64,000 nt of DNA from Candidatus Chryseobacterium colombiense. GTDB lineage: Bacteria; Bacteroidota; Bacteroidia; Flavobacteriales; Weeksellaceae. Positions within the stretch are counted from its first letter, which is position 1, and each line of letters begins with the position of its first letter. This document shows, piece by piece, positions 56,988 through 64,000 of the stretch. The stretch lies in assembly GCA_029203185.1 (NCBI GenBank), contig CP119310.1:1302001-1366000 (forward strand), in the 5' to 3' direction. The notes beneath the pieces were generated by a model. The model searched no databases and was not told where the DNA came from. It saw nothing but the letters and a program-made list of their open reading frames with translations. The translations under genes were made by a program, and so were the position numbers.

Positions 56988-58523
56988 TTGAAAAAGTTTT
57001 CCCCCATTCTATTATTCATGTTCATCCTTTCGTCCTGCTCATCTGTTAAAAAACATAATGAGCAGAGGAGTGTATGTATTGCCCCTGAAGACCTGAAAGA
57101 GGATGTAGACTACGCGTATGCAAAAATCAAGGAAATGCACCCCAGACTTTACTGGTACATTTCAGAAAGCCAGTTAGATTATAAGTTTGACAGCCTTAAG
57201 CATACTATAAACCAGCCCCTTACTCCGCTTGAGTTTTATTTTAAGTTACAGCCCGTAATTGCCAGCATCAAAGAAGGGCATCTTTCTTTAAGAATCCCGA
57301 TAAAAAAATTCACGAAAAAAGAAATCAGATCCTTAGATAATAAAAAAGGGATGTTCAGCCGGTTTGAATATTATGTAACCGGTGAGCATCTGTATATTAT
57401 TGAAAACAAAGATTCGATAGAAAATATAAAACCGGGAACTGAAATTTTAAAAATCAATGATGTTCCTGTACCTGTGTATTTAAAGAAGTATAAAAACCTC
57501 ATCAGCAGTGATGGGTACAATACTACCTTTCAGCCTTATTTTTTAAAGGATATATTTTTTAATTTTTACAGTGCCGAATTTGGCTTTAATGATACCGCGA
57601 AAATCGAAACTCTTTATAATAAAAAAATTAAAACCTATACTTTAAAAAGAGCCGAAAAATCTAAAACTGATTTCGAAAAAGATAGGGAACAAAAAAAGAA
57701 AACGCTGGAGAAAAAGGTAAATGACTATGTTGCCTTTAATGACTCATATAACCGTACCTTCAAATTTGTGGACCCAGATAGCAGTATTGCGTACATTAAA
57801 GTCAAAAGCTTTTCGAGAACCTATTCAGAAAAATTTTACAAAGAGACTTTTACCAAAATTAAAAATGCAGGTGCAAAATACCTCATCATAGATATCCGTA
57901 ATAATTATGGCGGGTCTCTGGATGAAATTAACAATCTGTATTCTTATTTGGCTCCCGGACCATTTACCTTGATTAAACGTTCTCAGGTCACTTCAAAAAC
58001 GAGCCCCTTAAAAACCAATTATTTCAGAAAAAGCAATGCATTAGACTACACTTTTAAAAGCTTTCTTTATCCTGCATATATTATAAGTCAGACGATGAAT
58101 ACTTATAAAAAGGACAGCATTGTTTATTATAAAATGAAAGCAGATCGAGAAACCCAACCTCAAAAAGATGCTTTTCACGGAAAGGTTTTTGTGCTTATCA
58201 ACGGAGGAAGTTTTTCAGCCTCCTCAATTTTATCTGCAAAGCTTAAAAATGATAAACTAGCGACTTTGGTTGGAGAAGAAACGGGAGGTGCCAATGACGG
58301 CACCATTGCCGGATTTTATTCTTATCAGAAACTGCCTCATTCAAAAATAAGCTTACCGATCGGATTGGCTCTAGTACAGCCCAATATTTCTTTCACGAAT
58401 ACAGAAAGGGGTGTTCTTCCTGACGTAACGATTACAGAAAACATTCAGGACATTTTAGATAAAAAAGACCGTCAGATGGAATGGGTGATGAAGAAAATTG
58501 GTAATGAGAAAAATGGAAAATAA
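56988..58523 (+). CDS. S41-type tail-protease-like lipoprotein
   Basis: 511 residues beginning with TTG at 56988. An in-frame TGA (56982-56984) lies just upstream and no ATG is available, so the TTG start is real if the gene is intact. The signal ends in a lipobox (FILSSC). A PDZ-like middle part (IKPGTEILKINDVPV) and the S41 catalytic domain follow: YLIIDIRNNYGGSLDEI, NGGSFSASSILSAKLKN (nucleophile Ser), and VGEETGGANDG. The protease is anchored to a membrane on the periplasmic side. It is followed by a DUF218 gene eight bases later. Confidence 0.85.
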   Translation: MKKFSPILLFMFILSSCSSVKKHNEQRSVCIAPEDLKEDVDYAYAKIKEMHPRLYWYISESQLDYKFDSLKHTINQPLTPLEFYFKLQPVIASIKEGHLSLRIPIKKFTKKEIRSLDNKKGMFSRFEYYVTGEHLYIIENKDSIENIKPGTEILKINDVPVPVYLKKYKNLISSDGYNTTFQPYFLKDIFFNFYSAEFGFNDTAKIETLYNKKIKTYTLKRAEKSKTDFEKDREQKKKTLEKKVNDYVAFNDSYNRTFKFVDPDSSIAYIKVKSFSRTYSEKFYKETFTKIKNAGAKYLIIDIRNNYGGSLDEINNLYSYLAPGPFTLIKRSQVTSKTSPLKTNYFRKSNALDYTFKSFLYPAYIISQTMNTYKKDSIVYYKMKADRETQPQKDAFHGKVFVLINGGSFSASSILSAKLKNDKLATLVGEETGGANDGTIAGFYSYQKLPHSKISLPIGLALVQPNISFTNTERGVLPDVTITENIQDILDKKDRQMEWVMKKIGNEKNGK

Positions 58524-58531
58524 TCATTTTG

Positions 58532-59092
58532 ATGAGTAAAAATATTTTTAAATTCTTTAAAATTTTTGCTTCTGTAATTATTTTATGGTTTTTCGTTCAT
58601 TCTACTTACATTACCATTGATGGCCTTTCTGATCATGATCAACATGCTGATCTTGCTGTTATTTTGGGAAATAAAGTTAATGAAGATGGAACTTTATCTA
58701 AAAGATTGGAAAAACGTCTGGAAAGCGGAATTGATCTATATCAAAATCATCGTATAAAAAAGATTTTAGTGAGTGGCGGATTAGGGAAAGAAGGATTTTA
58801 TGAAGGCGACAAAATGAAAGAGTTTCTTGTTGAAAAAGGTATTCCAGATTCTCTGATTATTGTTGATAATCATGGAGATAACACAAGAGCAACCGTTATT
58901 AATACCCTAAAACTAAAACCTCAGCTAAAATTCAACAGTATCATTATTGTCTCTCAGTATTTTCATGTGACACGGACAAAAAAATTATTTGAAGATCAGG
59001 GTTTTGAAAATGTAAGCAGTGTAAGCCCCAATTATTTTGAATTCAGAGATCTTTACTCAATTTTAAGAGAATTTCCGGCTTATTATACCTAA
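58532..59092 (+). CDS. DUF218 (YdcF/SanA-like) protein
   Basis: 186 residues from ATG 58532. An N-terminal membrane helix (FKIFASVIILWFFVHSTYITI) anchors a DUF218 domain with LAVILGNKVNEDGTLSKRLEKRLESGIDLY, ILVSGGLGKEGFYEGDKMKEFL and IIIVSQYFHVTRTKKLFED. The family includes SanA and YdcF, which affect envelope permeability or bind nucleotide-like ligands. It starts eight bases after the S41 gene and should be cotranscribed with it. It ends two bases before the GC-rich hairpin. Confidence 0.86.
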   Translation: MSKNIFKFFKIFASVIILWFFVHSTYITIDGLSDHDQHADLAVILGNKVNEDGTLSKRLEKRLESGIDLYQNHRIKKILVSGGLGKEGFYEGDKMKEFLVEKGIPDSLIIVDNHGDNTRATVINTLKLKPQLKFNSIIIVSQYFHVTRTKKLFEDQGFENVSSVSPNYFEFRDLYSILREFPAYYT

Positions 59093-59093
59093 T

Positions 59094-59136
59094 AAAATAG
59101 TTTCGGCGGGCTTTCAGCCCGCCGAAACTATTTTTT
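59094..59136. terminator. GC-rich bidirectional terminator
   Basis: Stem AAAATAGTTTCGGCGGGCT with its complement around loop TTC (59094-59112 and 59116-59134), with T6 on the plus strand. The stop codon of the minus-strand gene (59128-59130) lies inside the stem. Confidence 0.88.
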
Positions 59137-59724
59137 CAACTCATTCAGAAGATTTTCAATCTGATCAATATGTTTTCCGTAAAACACTTTAAACCACCAT
59201 TTCCCAAATAAAAACAAACCAGGTAATGTAACGACCATTGTTCCAATAAGAATACTTGCAATTTTCAAGTCTGACAACGGAATCGGACGTGGAATAAATT
59301 CCAGAACAATAATTATTTCACAAACCAAAAACGGAACAAAAGCAAGATAGAATGACAGATAATACTGTTTATTCAAATTAAATTGGTGCAATAAATCCTT
59401 TAATCCTTCATATGTTTTCATTGTGGGTTCACTCATATTTTTATACAATTTAAAAAACTGACTAAAAAAGAAAAACGTAACAAAAACCATTGAAGCAATC
59501 AGAATGGTAATGTAAAATTTAAACTTAAAAGGTCCGGGAGATAAAGTAATCAGAGTAAAAGAAAAAACGAAAATTCCTACGGTAGACCAAAACTCCATAC
59601 GCATATTCTTTCGCATTTTCTCAAGGGGAAGATTGATTTTATTTTTTTGCTCAATACTGATCTGCGGAACTTCTTCAAAAGAATCGTCTGCATTCCAGGT
59701 ATTTTTCAGTTCATCTATATTCAT
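59128..59724 (-). CDS. Membrane protein paired with sigma factor, copy A
   Basis: 198 residues. It starts MNIDELKNTWNADDS, a short cytoplasmic segment often found in putative anti-sigma partners, followed by EFWSTVGIFVFSF and three further membrane helices. It lies 17 bases after a sigma factor gene and shares the EL-K-x-W-N...F opening and helix layout with the longer protein at 62526-63338. Both probably hold their sigma factor at the membrane, although no known anti-sigma domain is present. Its stop codon lies in the terminator stem. Confidence 0.8.
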   Translation of the reverse strand: MNIDELKNTWNADDSFEEVPQISIEQKNKINLPLEKMRKNMRMEFWSTVGIFVFSFTLITLSPGPFKFKFYITILIASMVFVTFFFFSQFFKLYKNMSEPTMKTYEGLKDLLHQFNLNKQYYLSFYLAFVPFLVCEIIIVLEFIPRPIPLSDLKIASILIGTMVVTLPGLFLFGKWWFKVFYGKHIDQIENLLNELKK

Positions 59725-59741
59725 GATAATTGATTTAAAAA

Positions 59742-60251
59742 TTAGTATGTATTTGTGTTTAAGATATCTTTCAATTTATTTTTTGCACGGTTCATTTTTA
59801 CCCTTACATTTCCTTCGGAAATCCCCATTTGTTCGGCAATTTCTTTTCCCGAAAAATCTTCGAGATAATAAAATATAAAGGCTTTATCAATCGGATTCAG
59901 TTGATGAATCGCTTTGTACATCGCGCTCAGTTTTTCTTCTTTTTCGTGGTCAAATTCTTCCTGAATGATTTTATATTCGGAAAAATCTTCATTTCCGATG
60001 AAATTTCTTTTCTTTTCATTTTTAAGAAAAATAATGGCTGTATTCAACGCAATTCTGTACAGCCAGGTTGAAAATTCACTTTCTCCCTTGAACTTAGGAT
60101 AAGCTTTCCATACCTGATACGTGATCTCCTGAAAAAGATCATCCCGATCATCCTTTTCGTCCATGTACATTTTAGAAATCTTGAATATGATTCCTTTATG
60201 CTTTTCGATCTTTTCTAAAAATTCCTGTTCTAATGAGGTCATGATTTTCAT
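59742..60251 (-). CDS. ECF sigma factor, copy A
   Basis: 169 residues. Region 2 is in KHKGIIFKISKMYMDEKDDRDDLFQEITYQVWKAYPKF and WLYRIALNTAI, and region 4 in LNPIDKAFIFYYLEDFSGKEIAEQMGISEGNVRVKMNRAKNKLKDIL. The start may be at M1 or M4 (60242). It is about 60% like the second sigma factor at 63357-63857 by eye (for example EFSTWLYR-x-ALNTAI and NEKKR identical). It is the first gene of the sigma/membrane module. Confidence 0.92.
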   Translation of the reverse strand: MKIMTSLEQEFLEKIEKHKGIIFKISKMYMDEKDDRDDLFQEITYQVWKAYPKFKGESEFSTWLYRIALNTAIIFLKNEKKRNFIGNEDFSEYKIIQEEFDHEKEEKLSAMYKAIHQLNPIDKAFIFYYLEDFSGKEIAEQMGISEGNVRVKMNRAKNKLKDILNTNTY

Positions 60252-60309
60252 TACTCTAAAGAGTTAGTTGTAATTGAAAAAAATTGTTACAGCTTTTGTG
60301 AAAATAAAT

Positions 60310-60340
60310 AAAAAACCCGGCAGAAATATTTCTACCGAGC
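60310..60340 (-). terminator. Terminator of the M4 protease gene
   Basis: Minus strand stem CTCGGTAGAAA/TTTCTGCCGGG with two G-T pairs (60316-60339), then T6. Confidence 0.75.
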
Positions 60341-60372
60341 TTCCATTGTGTTTTTTTTTTGATCGTGAAAAT

Positions 60373-62433
60373 TTATTCGACCACTATCTTTTTAGAAATA
60401 GCAGTACCATTGTAATTAATTTTAATTATATAGACTCCTTTCAGAAATCCGTTGATTATAATTTTATTATCACCTTTATTTAATTTTTCTGACGGTCTTA
60501 CCAGCTTTCCTGAAACATCATAAATTTCAAATGTTGCCGTATATGTACTGTTATTATCTATTGTGAATGAGCTGTTCTTTACAGGATTCGGATAGACAAT
60601 GATATTCTGCGCATCAGATTTTGTGCTTTCATGCACTGCTAATAAATTTGCACAATTACCTAACCCTACTGCACACCAAGCATTTTCTACCTGTTGTAAT
60701 TCGTTACTGCCAGTTCCGTAAAGAGCAATAGCAGCTTGCTTTGAGGCATTATACAAGCTTAAATATGTTGCATTTGCAGTAAGATATCCTCCTGTCAAAG
60801 CTTTAAATGCTATTTTTTCAGCTTTTTGTATGGTAAGGCCGGTTACATTATATGTAGTTCCATTATCATTTGTACCGATTCCTCCTACAGAAAGTAGATA
60901 AAACCATTTATTTCCTACCCCACTGTTGGTATGTACTCCTCCATTGTCCGCAGCTCCGGCAGCTGTACTTTGCCAATATGTTCCGTTGTATGTATCAGGC
61001 TGTTGTGAGCTAAGTGCTGCAGGTCCTGTTTTAGGAGCAGCCATACTTCTCAAATAACCTGGAGCAAAGTTGCATAATCCTTCCCCGATTGTCCAATTGG
61101 CTTGTGAAGGTGCTGCATAAAACTCGATACTGGTTCCCAGAATATCAGCAAAAGATTCATTAATTGCCCCAGATTCACCTTGATAATTAAGCCCTCCCGT
61201 TCCATTAGTAGCTACAACTAAATGTGAATATTCGTGCCCCCCCACATCAATTCCGGCGAAGGGATTAAAGGCTCCCGGACTGGATGGAAGATTTCCGTTT
61301 CCATATGCCATAAAATGAACCTGTCCGCCTGCACTTGTGCCAAAAGTAATAGCAGTTGCATTTGCACCATATCCTGCAGGTGTAGGATTTGCCTGACCCG
61401 GCTGATTAAAAATGGAAAAGTCTACATTATAATAATTGGCAATGGCAGTCCCATTTCCATCAAAACTACTTCTATTGAATATAGTACTGTAAAAATCATT
61501 CGCTTTTTGTATTGCCCAGTGGATTTCTACCGGAGCTTTAGTAGATGTAGCTGTAAAATTAGCCGTAGAACTAGTATATTCTACAGGACCAGATGCAGGA
61601 AGAACATAACCCTGTGCATCCAAACCATATCCACCTGCACTTCCTAAATTTGTTCCGTCCAGAGTCCATACTTTTCTTGCATTGTCTTTTAACCTATAGC
61701 TTCCGTTGTAAGAATCTACAGTCATGTTCTGATTTCCTTTATAATAGGTACTACTTAAAGATGGTGTATCTGCATTATGAATAAGAGATATTTCATTTAC
61801 AACCTGTTTCTTAGTATTGTCAATATAATAAGTTTTTGAAAAAACAGGTGCAATCATTGAAGATGCAGATACCATTGTACTGCTGTTTACCTTCAATCCT
61901 ATTGGAGAGTTTGTTTTAGAAATAACACTTTCTGCAGGTGATAACGTAATTTTCTCAGAAGACATTCTGGAAGCCGCTGCAATAATATTTTTTAGTTCAT
62001 CCGGGGAAATAGGTGATGTAACAACAGGAATATCAATATTTTTTACAAATTCACCATTTACATATACAACCTTTCCACCTTTTTCATGAACAACAACAAT
62101 GTCATCCTGAACTTTTATATTTTTATAAAAATGCTGATACATTGTTTTTTTAATTCCTAAATCATCCTCCCATGTCTTTACAATTTTAAATGTATCATCA
62201 CTTTGGCATCCTAACCATTTTCCCAAATTTGCTTCAAGATCTCTGGAAGAAATATTATAATTAATAAAATTAGAATAAAAAGTACCTAATTCTGACGTAT
62301 TTACTATTACAGGCAAATTTTCAACGGAACTTTCTGATATTCCTTTATTTTGAGAATAAACATAAGAAAGCGGAGCAACTCCGATGAAAAATGTAAAAAT
62401 CAAAGCTTTAGCAAAAGTAACTGTCTTTTTCAT
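60373..62433 (-). CDS. T9SS-exported M4 (thermolysin-like) metalloprotease
   Basis: 686 residues. After the signal peptide (about 1-28) comes an FTP/PepSY-type propeptide (about 40-220: DDIVVVHEKGGKVVYVNGEF), then the M4 catalytic domain with H400-E401-Y-S-H404 and the third zinc ligand E426 in GESGAINESFADI. The linking region includes PGYLRSM, and GGVHTNSGVGNKWFY holds the catalytic His. The chain ends in a T9SS sorting domain (VYPNPVKNSSFTI...KLNKGDNKIIINGFLKGVYIIKI). It should be an extracellular Zn2+ protease, autoactivated by cleavage of the propeptide. It lies between two sigma/membrane-protein modules. Confidence 0.93.
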   Translation of the reverse strand: MKKTVTFAKALIFTFFIGVAPLSYVYSQNKGISESSVENLPVIVNTSELGTFYSNFINYNISSRDLEANLGKWLGCQSDDTFKIVKTWEDDLGIKKTMYQHFYKNIKVQDDIVVVHEKGGKVVYVNGEFVKNIDIPVVTSPISPDELKNIIAAASRMSSEKITLSPAESVISKTNSPIGLKVNSSTMVSASSMIAPVFSKTYYIDNTKKQVVNEISLIHNADTPSLSSTYYKGNQNMTVDSYNGSYRLKDNARKVWTLDGTNLGSAGGYGLDAQGYVLPASGPVEYTSSTANFTATSTKAPVEIHWAIQKANDFYSTIFNRSSFDGNGTAIANYYNVDFSIFNQPGQANPTPAGYGANATAITFGTSAGGQVHFMAYGNGNLPSSPGAFNPFAGIDVGGHEYSHLVVATNGTGGLNYQGESGAINESFADILGTSIEFYAAPSQANWTIGEGLCNFAPGYLRSMAAPKTGPAALSSQQPDTYNGTYWQSTAAGAADNGGVHTNSGVGNKWFYLLSVGGIGTNDNGTTYNVTGLTIQKAEKIAFKALTGGYLTANATYLSLYNASKQAAIALYGTGSNELQQVENAWCAVGLGNCANLLAVHESTKSDAQNIIVYPNPVKNSSFTIDNNSTYTATFEIYDVSGKLVRPSEKLNKGDNKIIINGFLKGVYIIKINYNGTAISKKIVVE

Positions 62434-62525
62434 ATTTTATTTTTGATTAAATCTGACAGTTAGTAGAAGAATTTTCAAAATGTTACAAATTATTTATTTT
62501 TTTAAACAGTTTGCAATTCATATTA

Positions 62526-63338
62526 TTAATTTCCCTGATTCAAGGCTTTTAAAAGAGTATTTAAATTGATCAGATCAAGCTTTGCTCCTACAATAATAAT
62601 GATACTGAGAATTACAATGAGTACTACAATCAAAAGTAAATACACTGAAACAAACCATAAAATTGTATTTAAAATATTCCCTTTCACTCCTAGCTTATTG
62701 ATAAAATATCTCTGAGATCTTTCAAACCAGGACTTATTTCTTACTTTTAGGGGAGGTAATCCAATTCCGTTCAGCTCATCTACCAAACGTACAATATCCT
62801 CAATATATTTCCCGTACATATAATAGACCCAATATTTTAAAGTAATGCAGAGTAACAAAATTATAATCAGAAAACTTATTGCAAAAATGGCAATATGATA
62901 ATCTTCGTCAAACTGAAAATTGATCTGTTGTAAAGAAGAAACAAAAGCTAAAGGTAAATAAGAAATATAATAAGAAATATAGATCTCTCTACAAACCAAA
63001 AGCTGGGTTTTGATATTGAAAAGATCGTAATTGGTATTGGTACTGGTTTTTATAAGCCTCTTGTAAATTCTCAAAAACCTGGAATAAAAATAAACAACCA
63101 ATCCGATGGTTAAAAATGTTACAAATATTGAAATTATTCTTACATTAAAATTATTGGTGGTAAACGGAAAGCCGATGAAAACCATAGGCAGCGTAATAAC
63201 CATCAGCCAAAATTCGGTTTTCATATTAATCTTAATCATCTCCAGCGGAGAATAAATTTCATTCTGTTTTTCCAAAGAAATTTCCGGAAGATCATGACCG
63301 TCTTTGTTCCAGAGCTCTTTAAAATTATCTAATTCCAT
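62526..63338 (-). CDS. Membrane protein paired with sigma factor, copy B
   Basis: 270 residues. Like copy A it starts ELDNFKELWNKDGHDLPEISLEKQNEIYSPLEMIKINMKTEFW, a cytoplasmic stretch followed by membrane helices. It is 70 residues longer, with an extra charged loop (PPLKVRNKSWFERSQRYF) and one more C-terminal membrane helix. It starts 18 bases after its sigma factor. A regulatory partnership with that sigma factor is inferred from position and paralogy. Confidence 0.8.
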   Translation of the reverse strand: MELDNFKELWNKDGHDLPEISLEKQNEIYSPLEMIKINMKTEFWLMVITLPMVFIGFPFTTNNFNVRIISIFVTFLTIGLVVYFYSRFLRIYKRLIKTSTNTNYDLFNIKTQLLVCREIYISYYISYLPLAFVSSLQQINFQFDEDYHIAIFAISFLIIILLLCITLKYWVYYMYGKYIEDIVRLVDELNGIGLPPLKVRNKSWFERSQRYFINKLGVKGNILNTILWFVSVYLLLIVVLIVILSIIIIVGAKLDLINLNTLLKALNQGN

Positions 63339-63356
63339 ACTTTAGATGTTTAAAAT

Positions 63357-63857
63357 TTAAACCGTCCTTTTTTCAATTATCTCTTTCAGCTTAGCTTTTG
63401 CCCGATTAAGCTTCACCCTTGCATTTACCTCCGTAATTCCTAACTGCTTAGCGATTTCTCTGCCCGGAAAGTCTTCTAAAAAGAAAAAAATAAGTGCTTT
63501 GTCGATTGGACTTAATTGATGGATAGCTTCATACATCATCTTCATATTCCTGTCTTCTGTATCATTATAAGATTCCTGATGAACATTGAGATTTTCTATA
63601 CTTTGATTCTGTATAAAACTACGTTTTTTTTCATTTCGAAGAAATACAATAGCTGTATTGAGTGCCGTCCTATAAAGCCATGTTGAAAATTCACTCTTTT
63701 TCTGAAATTCACTGTAGGATTTCCATGCCTGATAAATGATCTCCTGATAGAGATCATTCTGATCGTCGGGATTGTCCATATACATCTTGGAAATTTTGAA
63801 AATCACACCTTTATGCTTGTCAATTTTTTCCAGGAATTCCTTTTCCAGTAAAGACAT
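63357..63857 (-). CDS. ECF sigma factor, copy B
   Basis: 166 residues. MSLLEKEFLEKIDKHKGVIFKISKMYMD is almost identical in pattern to copy A. Region 2 continues NDLYQEIIYQAWKSYSEF and region 4 is LSPIDKALIFFFLEDFPGREIAKQLGITEVNARVKLNRAKAKLKEII. The recognition helix differs slightly from copy A (ITEVNARVKLNRAKAKL against ISEGNVRVKMNRAKNKL), so target promoters may overlap or differ. The gene is complete. The last 143 bases of the window beyond it show no further gene. Confidence 0.92.
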   Translation of the reverse strand: MSLLEKEFLEKIDKHKGVIFKISKMYMDNPDDQNDLYQEIIYQAWKSYSEFQKKSEFSTWLYRTALNTAIVFLRNEKKRSFIQNQSIENLNVHQESYNDTEDRNMKMMYEAIHQLSPIDKALIFFFLEDFPGREIAKQLGITEVNARVKLNRAKAKLKEIIEKRTV

Positions 63858-64000
63858 TAAATTAGGCTATGTTTCAGTTAGTAGGAATTTTAAATATTTG
63901 TTACATTTTTAAATTAAATTTTTAATACAGTTGTTTATTTTATTGACTTCATATTAAAACTCATTTATAATATCCTAAAAGGAATTTATCATTACATTTT

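Noticed and set aside
1..64000. Insertion sequences, rRNA operons and replication origin
   Set aside because: No transposase ORF, rRNA-like stretch or DnaA-box cluster was recognised anywhere in the window.

Overview
The window is a piece of an A+T-rich Bacteroidota chromosome, most likely from the Flavobacteriia close to Chryseobacterium. Four things point there. Several secreted proteins end in type IX secretion (T9SS) C-terminal sorting domains. Promoters fit the Bacteroidota pattern TTG-N19-TANNTTTG, and starts are A-rich without clear Shine-Dalgarno sites. The housekeeping set includes a monomeric isocitrate dehydrogenase and a single-chain glycine cleavage P-protein. No rRNA, CRISPR array, insertion sequence or integrated phage was seen. 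Gene density is normal for a core chromosome.

Layout. 1-3.66 kb is a decaying secretome locus: a lipoprotein cut by the window edge, two paralogous small secreted proteins, a secreted ORF that has lost its start codon, a glycine-rich T9SS protein, an orphan T9SS tail and a tRNA-like remnant. 3.8-6.1 kb is an aldo/keto reductase plus SDR pair divergent from a HxlR regulator. 6.4-11.3 kb holds tRNA-Arg(TCG) and an outer-membrane receptor/TPR protein pair. 11.5-21.2 kb carries an amino-acid permease, DUF962 and DUF4377 proteins, a SPFH protein, dGTPase, a Fpg/Nei glycosylase, a MepB protein, an AAA ATPase, a GNAT enzyme, and an unannotated small transcription unit near 18.5-18.86 kb. 21.3-29.3 kb carries a 998-residue T9SS pectate-lyase-like protein, small secreted proteins, an orphan contractile-injection-system tape-measure domain protein and gcvP. 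29.7-34.2 kb carries a Cys-rich microprotein, a J-domain protein, a sigma-factor operon and an S9 peptidase. 34.4-40.9 kb is a one-direction run of twelve small SRPBCC, VOC, DinB, DoxX and hydrolase genes. 40.9-43.7 kb has a Crp/Fnr regulator, a DUF763 protein ending in a sliding-clamp-type motif, and tpx.

44.1-48.4 kb is the most interesting block: a tight four-gene operon of FkbH-type HAD-IIIC enzyme, acyl carrier protein, MBOAT acyltransferase and membrane-anchored SGNH-type protein. It has the logic of a Dlt (D-alanylation) system, but the loading enzyme is one known from glyceryl-ACP formation. It may attach a glyceryl-like group to a surface or periplasmic polymer. 48.8-64 kb carries icd, an AraC-aldo/keto reductase-MFS unit with repeated candidate operators, a GNAT, an MBL hydrolase, an S41 peptidase, a DUF218 protein, and two paralogous sigma-factor/membrane-protein modules flanking a T9SS M4 metalloprotease.

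Across 30-51 kb a short intergenic repeat (AGATTCTTCC...CAGAATGACA) recurs, sometimes with inverted partners. All assignments come from reading motifs, without database searches.
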